64,000 nt of DNA from Halichondria panicea (Eukaryota > Porifera > Demospongiae > Suberitida > Halichondriidae), in the NCBI RefSeq assembly GCF_963675165.1, contig NC_087382.1, positions 5,247,963 to 5,311,962 on the forward strand. The letters are read 5' to 3'. Below are positions 58,501 to 64,000 of this stretch, in pieces. The position numbers and the translations under genes were made by a program. The stretch's first letter is position 1; each line of letters starts with the position of its first letter. The notes beneath the pieces are model-generated. The model ran no database searches, was not told the DNA's origin, and saw only the letters and a list, made by a program, of their open reading frames with translations.

Positions 58501-61500
58501 GACTTCAGCATTGGCTTTTCTATGGTACTCAATATCCATAATTGCATTAGCAGGCCTTTCATTTAAGAGCATGAGGAGGGTCTGTGACATCATAATTAGG
58601 CTTTTAATTCTATGGTACTCTATAAGTTATATTTGTTGTTACAGCTTTCAATTATGTATACATTGTGAATCTCACATGACACTCACATGACAGTGTGTGG
58701 ACAAGACGGAGAGGGACCGCCTCCTGATGTTCATTGACAAGCTCCTCCATCACAAGACCAACGTCAAGTTGTTCCTGGATGCCAACGGTATCCGAGTGTT
58801 GGTGGACCTGGTCACTCTGGCTCACCTGCACACCTCACGGGCACACGTACCATTACAGAGTCTGGCCATAGAAGCATCACCTGATCTGGACAGGTAGGCG
58901 TGCCATTGGTTTTGAACTATACAGTGCACATGCATGTATACGGTGTATACATGTATGCAGTGTGTATATGTCTGTGTACATGTCTATATACATTTATTTG
59001 GAGTCCTTAAAATAAGAGTGCTTTAGAGTGTATTTTAGCATTGCTTGAGGCAATGTGTGTGACCTTTCAATCACATCCCTTCGTCTAGGCATGCATACAT
59101 GTAGCCTCGATCCCAGGCCGATCCGTCTCCAATTGAACGCTAGGTCGCCTACTAGGCCTGGTATTGATTGTATTTGGGCGTGATCTGGGCGTGGTTTTTT
59201 AATAATTGACTCTGTGGTACAACAAAAAATGAATCCTCCAACAGTGGTCTTCAACAACAGCCTCTGGGGCAGTATACAGCAGGAAATACTTCCCAGAAGA
59301 CACTTCTTTGGCAGTGGCAACCAAATCTTTGTCGATTCCTTTATTGCTACTGAGGATGGCAGCAGAAACACCTCTATTGTTTAGACTCCTGCCTGGTCAA
59401 TCATGAGTCTCATGATGAGAGATACAAGGGGAGAGACAATTAACAAGAACAATACTTTTGTCAACAGGAGGAGCCTTGGTCCTACCTAGCTTGTAGTCCA
59501 TTAAAAAGGGTAGCAACTGATATAGCAGAGAGACTTGCCATATCCCGTTGGGAACCAGATAAACACGTCCCTTCCCTCAAACAGGAGCTTGAGAGCCTGG
59601 GCCTGTTCTGCCATGAGAGTGAGGCCATCTTGCTTCAAACAAGACAACGCGTTGCATGCCATAGCTAGCTAGCTATAAATTGAGAACATGACACGGAGCT
59701 ACATTACTGTAAGTTTTACGGGAGTAAAATGCCTCTACGTACACCTTTAGTATTACAGAAAAAAAGCAGGAAACAAAATGTGAAGAATCTCTGCTTTAGT
59801 TTCCGGTTCCTGCCACGCCCAGATACAATCAATACCAGGCCGTATTTTTCAACTTCGTTCTATTAAAAAAAAATCGGCCTGGGACCGAGGCTAGCATACA
59901 TGCAGAATTCCCTGAACTAGTTTTGGCACTACCGTATAGAGGGAAATTTTTGCGGACCACGACCCTGTACAAATGTTCGCTATTGCTTCAGAGCCCTCAG
60001 CAGAAATGTTTGTGGGTTCTAATACTCGCGTTTCATTTCTAGGAAACCACACCCACCAATAGTTTTGCATGTGAAATACCAGTGTGTGGGAGTTTATCAT
60101 TTTCGCATCTTCTGTCTGCCCTCGAAAAACACCCAATTTTGCACCTCACGAAAATGTCCCGCTGTACGGTATTCCAAACTGAAAATCCATTCATTGTGTA
60201 TTCGTTTGTTTATGAAAGTAGTACTCAATGAGTGGGTTTGAACATACTTGTATATGATTAGCGAGGATAACCGATCTGTGTCCATTTTTAAGTTGCTTTT
60301 CTCCGCGTTCCCCTTGTGCAGGGACTCAGAGAAGGAGTGGTACTACACTGGCAAGGACAAGGAGAGACAAGGGCCCTACTCATTCAAGGAGATGAGGGAC
60401 CTCTGGACTGAGCAAGAGATACACCAACGATCCAGGTATGTACATGTAGGAGGATATTTTTACACACAGGCATCACTATTTCTACCAATTGTTCTAGCAT
60501 GTACCACAAAAATTTATACCCACGAATTTAATATCGCATGCATGCATGCCTGCTGCAGAAAGGCTGCTACTCCGCAAAAACCTTTCTAACGGTCCATCCG
60601 CGAAAGTTTATACCCTCGAAATATACCCGCTATACGGTACATGTACATATAGGAGGGCATTCAACAATTTTTACACACAGGCAGAGTTTAATTTGTAACT
60701 ATTCTACTAATTGTTATCCTTATAACCTCTCCTGGGTGGGTGGCTTTATTACATGTAGTAAATTTCAGTCAAGTACAGTACCGTATAGTGGGTATGTTTT
60801 GACAGCTAAAATTTTCACGGTTTTCACCAAGCATGCTCAAAATAATTATTATACACAAAAATTAATGGCCAATCTGCAAAAAAATTAGACCCTCGAAAAG
60901 TACCTGCTATACTGACAATGTGTGTACATGTATGGATGTTAGTGCAGTGTTTCCTTCCCTGGGTGCACCCTGTTTGATTAGCTAATTGAATTTGGGAATC
61001 TGTACAAGTCTTTCATGTTGTGTATACAGTGATAAAAGGGGCTGTGCAGATTCTCTATATAAAGATAATTAGTGGTCATGTATTAACCTGTTCCCAGCTG
61101 GCCATATCCTGTATGGTCTATATAGCTGTAGCTATCGTGTAGCGGGTAATTTTTGTTGGTACAAATTTTGTACGAACTACCCAAATATTCGTACAGCTCA
61201 GGATAAGGACGTTGAACCTATTGTGCCAGAAAATGTAATTTCTTACTGATACGAAAAATACAAAAATTTCCACCATACAAAAATAACCCACTATCTCTAT
61301 AGAAGGCAGCAAAAACGAAAAGATGATGTGAGGCAATATAGTAAAAAAAGAAATGGTCGTATAGTTAAGAAAAAGAAAGGCCTGGTTGGGAGAGTCACCT
61401 GATCCACATAATATAAACATGTGCGATATGTACATGTACATGTAGCTCACAATCGTGACGTAGAATATTCTCCCACGCATTAAGACACTGCCAAGAGTCC

Positions 61501-61636
61501 AAGCTCAGTGCAGTATTGCCAGAAACCAGTGTGGCCATGCAGCTTGGTGCCAGGGTAGCTTAGTTTCTAAAATTACATCTTTATGAGTATAATATTGCCA
61601 CCGCTTTCCACTCCCCCCCACCACACACTGTTATGG

Positions 61637-61686
<50 letters not shown>

Positions 61687-63726
61687 GCACGCACTTCTCC
61701 AGATGCTGGGCTCAAGGTATGGACGGTTGGAAGCCGGTGGAGCAAATAGCACAGCTCAAGTGGAGCACGCTGGCCACGGGGTCGCCTCTGCTTAACGAGT
61801 CCGAGATGTCCTCCCTCATTCTGAGTATGTTCACTAGGATGTGCAAGTTCTACCCCTCCAGGTAATTAAGAGTGTGTACACTGTGTACAGTTATATTGTA
61901 TTTGTATGATTGTGTATGTTTGGTTGGCTCCCTACATGTACAAGTGTATGTTCAAACTACATGTACATGCATGTATACAACGTACTATCACTATGCGGTG
62001 TATGGTTATCAGTCGGCTAGTAGTCGGAACCTTGATGCTTCATTTAGGAACAAAATTAATGTGCATACCTTGAGTTGTGAAAAAATGTGTTTGAATTCTG
62101 TACAATACATGTACGTGTGCAATTAATGTATGAGGGCTTAGTCATCTGCACATTCAGAGCACATGATTACATACTATCATTGTTGTTAAACTATCCCCCC
62201 AGGGACGGGGATGGTGCTGTGGTGAGACCACTCCCTCGTGCCAAACGCTTCCTCTCGGAGGCTAACACTCTCCCACACATCGTACAGCTCTTGTTGACCT
62301 TTGACCCCATTCTAGTCGAGCGGGTAGTCATTCTCATCAACATCATACTCGAGGACAACCCCAACCTCTCGCGTGGTTTCTCCACTGGTGTGTTCTTCTT
62401 CATCATGATGTACACCGGCTCCAACATTCTCCCCATTGCCAAGTTCTTGAAGTGCTCCCACACCAAGCAGTCCTTCCGGCCGGATGAGGTGTGTGGTGGG
62501 TGGGTGTGTGTGTGGGTGTATGTTTAGGGGAATTCCCATATAGAAATGACAACCTTGTTATGTGGCTATTGCATGCAAGGTTGTTACAACCATGTGTAAC
62601 CATGGGTTTAGATGACAACCTTGTAACAAGCTTGATAAACTAATATTATGATCTAATATGAGCTTAATACATACATACATGTGCGTGTACGTTAGAAATT
62701 GAGTGGATCATGGTTGTGTGTGTATAACAAACTTCTTATAATCATTGTAAACTGTACTGTAGAATACATTATAGCTGGTAATTTTCGTGGGGCAAAAGTC
62801 ACTAAATATTGCTCAACCACGAATGTTTTGCCCCCCGAAAATTACTTGCTATACGGTATATACAGTACTATACACATTGAGTCGTACTAACACTCACTCT
62901 CCCCCCCCCCCCCCTCTTCGTAGTCTGCCACCTCTGACATCATGCTGCGTAGCATCCTGGGACAGCTGATGCCTGAGGCCATGGTCTGCTTCCTGGAGAA
63001 TTATGGTGAGTGTGTGTTTTTCTGTACACTAGCACAGCAACTATTAATTTCTTTTTATACTTATATGCCATCAAAAAATGATTGGGAATGTTGATTTGTG
63101 CTCCATTGATACTGTGACTAACCACACCCCTACCCTCCATATCACTACAGCCCCCGAGAAGTTCAGTGAGATATTCCTAGGGGAGTTTGACACCCCTGAG
63201 GCCATCTGGAGCAGTGAGATGCGACAACTGATGATCCAGAAGATAGCTGCTCACATTGCCGACTTCACTCCTCGCCTGCTTAGCAACACCAGAGCTACTT
63301 ACCAGGTGGGTGGTTACACAAAAATATCTATATCTATATAGCGAACACCCTTGTGCAGATCAAAATGGCCGTATAAATAAAAAGGTGGCTAGCTAGTACA
63401 GTGAGTGTACATGTACATGTTGAAACACATGCTATGGAGACTTTAAGACCCATTAACCTGGCTGTATTATATAGAGAGTTACCTGCTTACAGGGTGACCA
63501 CAATAAGCAGTCTCACTAATTAAGTTGGATATACGTATGTACATTTCGTACTACCTTGTCATTCATGTGTCTGTACTAATAAACCACACCCCCTCGACAC
63601 ATGCAGTACTGTGCAATGCCAGTAGTCCAGTATCCTCAACTGGAGAACGAGTTGTTCTGCAACATCTACTACCTTCGCCACTTGTGTGACACTGTCAAGT
63701 TCCCCGACTGGCCCATCAAAGAACCA
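40526..63726 (+). CDS. DNAJC13: DNAJC13 / RME-8 homologue, 5' complete, 3' truncated by window (29 exons seen)
   Basis: Exons: 40526-40584, 40850-40925, 41645-41794, 42227-42271, 42642-42698, 42814-42900, 43133-43186, 43447-43529, 43860-43983, 44437-44532, 44957-45048, 45601-45850, 46313-46485, 46730-46937, 47238-47311, 47680-47818, 48080-48277, 48640-48735, 49035-49247, 49649-49708, 49769-49853, 50080-50297, 58694-58893, 60322-60435, 61703-61861, 62203-62488, 62924-63005, 63151-63305, 63607-63726. All are GT-AG and in frame, giving about 1,251 residues of a protein that is roughly 2,240 aa in vertebrates. Landmarks are [48 protein letters not shown], a GYF-like patch ([14 protein letters not shown], about residue 960), [32 protein letters not shown] and [14 protein letters not shown]. 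The J domain normally follows just downstream of the last motif. RME-8 is a peripheral endosomal co-chaperone acting with Hsc70 and the WASH/retromer machinery. The 8.4-kb intron after exon 22 holds two antisense genes. Confidence 0.96.
41076..41207. mobile_element. 132-bp Mutator-like MITE with 9-bp TSD
   Basis: The ends are CAGAGGAGGTCCGACATG and its complement, and nearly the whole element folds back on itself. The flanks are identical 9-mers, GTGTTGTGT (41067-41075 and 41208-41216). The first 15 bases match the TIR of the 2.08-kb element at 1802, so the two belong to one family. It lies in DNAJC13 intron 2. Confidence 0.88.
43640..43775. repeat. Dispersed intronic repeat in DNAJC13
   Basis: Same family as the 77-bp unit: GGTGGCCTGCAAACACAAGC, then ACACGTGTTAC, then a region ending GGGAGGCCACAATAGACGG. 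A shorter copy is at about 42285-42385. Confidence 0.55.
44681..44895. mobile_element. 215-bp MITE, CAGGGTGTCATA ends, 5-bp TSD
   Basis: The ends CAGGGTGTCATAC and TATATGACACCCTG are inverted. ACATG flanks both sides (44676-44680 and 44896-44900). The interior has G-rich and C-rich arms and two copies of a ~26-bp TAGCTGGCAATTTTACATAC unit. It lies in a DNAJC13 intron between exons 10 and 11. Confidence 0.7.
50615..55814 (-). CDS. Delta-like (MNNL/DSL) membrane protein with 36 tandem 13-residue cysteine repeats, 1,026 aa
   Basis: Exons: 55814-55761 (start; signal peptide [18 protein letters not shown]), 55707-55318, 53516-51329, 51262-51110, 50910-50615. They total 3,081 bp, in frame. Exon 2 resembles the Notch-ligand N-terminal MNNL domain: '[12 protein letters not shown]', 'VPVCCD', '[14 protein letters not shown]'. 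Exon 3 starts with the '[10 protein letters not shown] ... [10 protein letters not shown]' strand and a DSL-like '[19 protein letters not shown] ... CQADGTITC'. Where known Delta/Jagged proteins carry EGF repeats, this one has 36 units of the type [13 protein letters not shown] (51605-53015), 31 with NRDP and 5 with GWDI. Less regular CxxC units lie on both sides. Exon 4 holds one transmembrane helix followed by TKRRG. The tail has two NPxY motifs (NPLY, NPVY) and ends YDYIQMN, which includes a YxxM motif. The gene is nested antisense in a DNAJC13 intron. Role as a Notch ligand is inferred; no canonical DSL or EGF is complete. Confidence 0.8.
51605..53015. repeat. 39-bp tandem coding repeat, 36 units with higher-order structure
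   Basis: Each 39-bp unit encodes 13 residues. Units alternate between NRDPSTD and NRDPSTN forms, and between GWDI and NRDP. In the 3' half, a block of GWDI-NRDP-NRDP(-NRDP) recurs four times, a higher-order repeat of 117-156 bp. Units are nearly identical at DNA level, which signals recent unequal exchange or gene conversion. Because 39 is divisible by three, several other frames also stay open on both strands; those ORFs are artefacts. Confidence 0.93.
53530..55272. mobile_element. Long foldback element, 1,743 bp, ~600-bp arms, TA TSD
   Basis: The ends CAGTGCATCCAGCTTAGAGA and its complement are flanked by TA (53528-53529, 55273-55274). Inverted pairing can be followed inward to about 54150 on the left and 54700 on the right, for example GTACAGCTAAGGTCCTAGAC versus GTCTAGGACCTTAGCTGTAC. 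The central ~550 bp is unpaired and shows no transposase. It fills intron 2 of the 1,026-aa Delta-like gene; the matching intron of the paralogue is 52 bp and lacks it, so insertion followed the duplication. Related to the element at 34394. Confidence 0.88.
56443..58142 (-). CDS. Delta-like (MNNL/DSL) membrane protein, short-stalk paralogue, 475 aa
   Basis: Exons: 58142-58089 (start; signal peptide [18 protein letters not shown]), 58032-57649, 57596-56948, 56783-56443. They total 1,428 bp, in frame. The MNNL-like exon ('[15 protein letters not shown]', '[14 protein letters not shown]') and DSL-like segment ('[19 protein letters not shown]') are nearly the same as in the neighbour. The stalk is reduced to a handful of CxxC units, including a single GWDITSD unit. 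It runs straight into the transmembrane helix within exon 3, so the separate TM exon of the neighbour is absent. The tail has NPLH in place of NPLY, keeps NPVY, has additional TTQSD-type repeats, and ends YDYIQI, so the YxxM motif is lost. Non-coding flanks after the stop codon are also similar, supporting tandem duplication. Confidence 0.82.
59102..59893. mobile_element. 792-bp Mutator-like element with 9-bp TSD carrying a RecQ-helicase fragment
   Basis: The inverted ends start TAGCCTCG(A/G)TCCCAGGCC and extend about 85 bp. GCATACATG is repeated exactly on both sides (59093-59101 and 59894-59902). It sits in DNAJC13 intron 23. The interior has helicase-like sequence on the minus strand and no transposase. 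Confidence 0.87.
59225..59650 (-). pseudogene. RecQ-like helicase fragment, frame-broken
   Basis: Read on the minus strand, the sequence gives '[19 protein letters not shown]', then the Walker A region [11 protein letters not shown]. After frame changes come 'VDKSIVLV', 'VSPLVSL', 'GVSAAILSS' and '[13 protein letters not shown]'. This is the order of the N-terminal SF2 helicase motifs (I, Ia) of RecQ proteins. Frameshifts and an internal stop show it is not functional as read. Motif II (DEXH) onward is missing. Confidence 0.7.
59932..60169. mobile_element. Palindromic MITE, CCGTATAG family, TA TSD
   Basis: The ends CCGTATAGAGGGAAATTTT and AAAATGTCCCGCTGTACGG are inverted, and TA flanks both sides. 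It belongs to the same broad family as the copy at 13440, but with a different interior. Confidence 0.7.
60500..60915. mobile_element. Two adjacent CCGTATAG-family MITEs in DNAJC13 intron 24
   Basis: One ends GTTTATACCCTCGAAATATA-CCCGCTATACGG at about 60637. The next starts CCGTATAGTGGGTATG at 60781 and ends near 60913. Further diverged members follow at about 61133-61310 and 62772-62856 (GGTAATTTTCGTGGGGCAAA ... GAAAATTACTTGCTATACGG). Confidence 0.55.
61638..61682. repeat. (AC)n microsatellite next to a DNAJC13 acceptor
   Basis: About 22 AC dinucleotides followed by a short ACGC run, ending about 20 bp before the acceptor of exon 25 (61703). It falls in the place of the polypyrimidine tract and branch region. 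Confidence 0.9.
63376..63512. repeat. Dispersed intronic repeat in DNAJC13 (last intron seen)
   Basis: It has the same order as the 77-bp unit: CATGTTGAAACACATGCTATGG, CCCATTAACCTGGCTGTATTA, then GAGAGTTACCTGCTTACAGGG. Confidence 0.6.
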
Positions 63727-64000
63727 GTGAGTCCGGTCTCCATGACCGGGGGTGTGGCTGGGGGATTTGGTTTAGTACAGCAAGCGCACCTTTCTTTCAT
63801 GTAAATGTACATTAGATCAGTTATTTAGGCTCGCTAGAGTAGATTCTCTTTTTCACGGCTGTATATGCTACTGTATGGATACTGGGTAAAAAAAAAAGAT
63901 TATACAATGTACTGTGTAATGTGAACAGCACAACACTACAAAATGATGTGTAGTGGTACAGTGTTTGCATGTACACATGTAATAATAATTGATCAGCTTG

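Noticed and set aside
59221..59700. An active RecQ helicase gene
   Set aside because: Frameshifts, an internal stop and loss of the downstream helicase motifs show only a fragment within a 792-bp element.

Overview
The window reads as chromosomal DNA of an early-branching animal, most likely a sponge (demosponge-like). Genes are split by GT-AG introns and there are no bacterial operons. Two conserved animal genes, DIP2 and DNAJC13/RME-8, sit beside a Roc-COR-death-domain protein of a kind expanded in sponges and two Delta-like Notch-ligand genes with unusual ectodomains. Species cannot be fixed from this sequence alone.

Layout. 1-6.2 kb holds no intact gene: it contains broken duplicates of DIP2 exons (1-157 and 5143-5800) and a 2.08-kb Mutator-like transposon (1802-3881) carrying two gene-like cargo regions. 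6.4-9.0 kb (minus strand) is a two-exon stretch coding a P-loop/Roc-COR protein ending in a death domain, with a possible extra 5' exon at 12.7-12.9 kb. 9-24 kb is almost entirely repeats: Mutator-like MITEs, a ~1.6-1.9 kb tandem array, palindromic MITEs, a segmental duplication of DIP2 3' flanking DNA, and two nearly identical ~895-bp elements, one nested in another transposon.

23.9-40.2 kb (minus) is a complete DIP2 gene in 28 exons. The splice model I read closes exactly in frame at 1,487 codons plus stop. 40.5-63.7 kb (plus) is DNAJC13/RME-8: 29 exons are visible, covering about 1,251 residues, and the J domain lies beyond the right edge. The two start codons are head-to-head, 289 bp apart, which suggests a shared promoter.

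Inside one 8.4-kb intron of DNAJC13, on the opposite strand, lie two tandem paralogous genes for single-pass membrane proteins. Each has a signal peptide, a Notch-ligand N-terminal (MNNL) domain, a DSL-like segment, a cysteine repeat stalk, a transmembrane helix and a tyrosine-rich tail. One copy (1,026 aa) carries 36 tandem 13-residue CxxC repeats; the other (475 aa) carries only a few. This is the most unusual biology in the window.

Mobile-element content is high and partly stratified by target-site duplication (TSD) length: 9 bp (Mutator-like), 3 bp, 5 bp and TA. Several elements are nested, which allows relative dating. All exon models come from reading splice sites and homology by eye; no database search was run.
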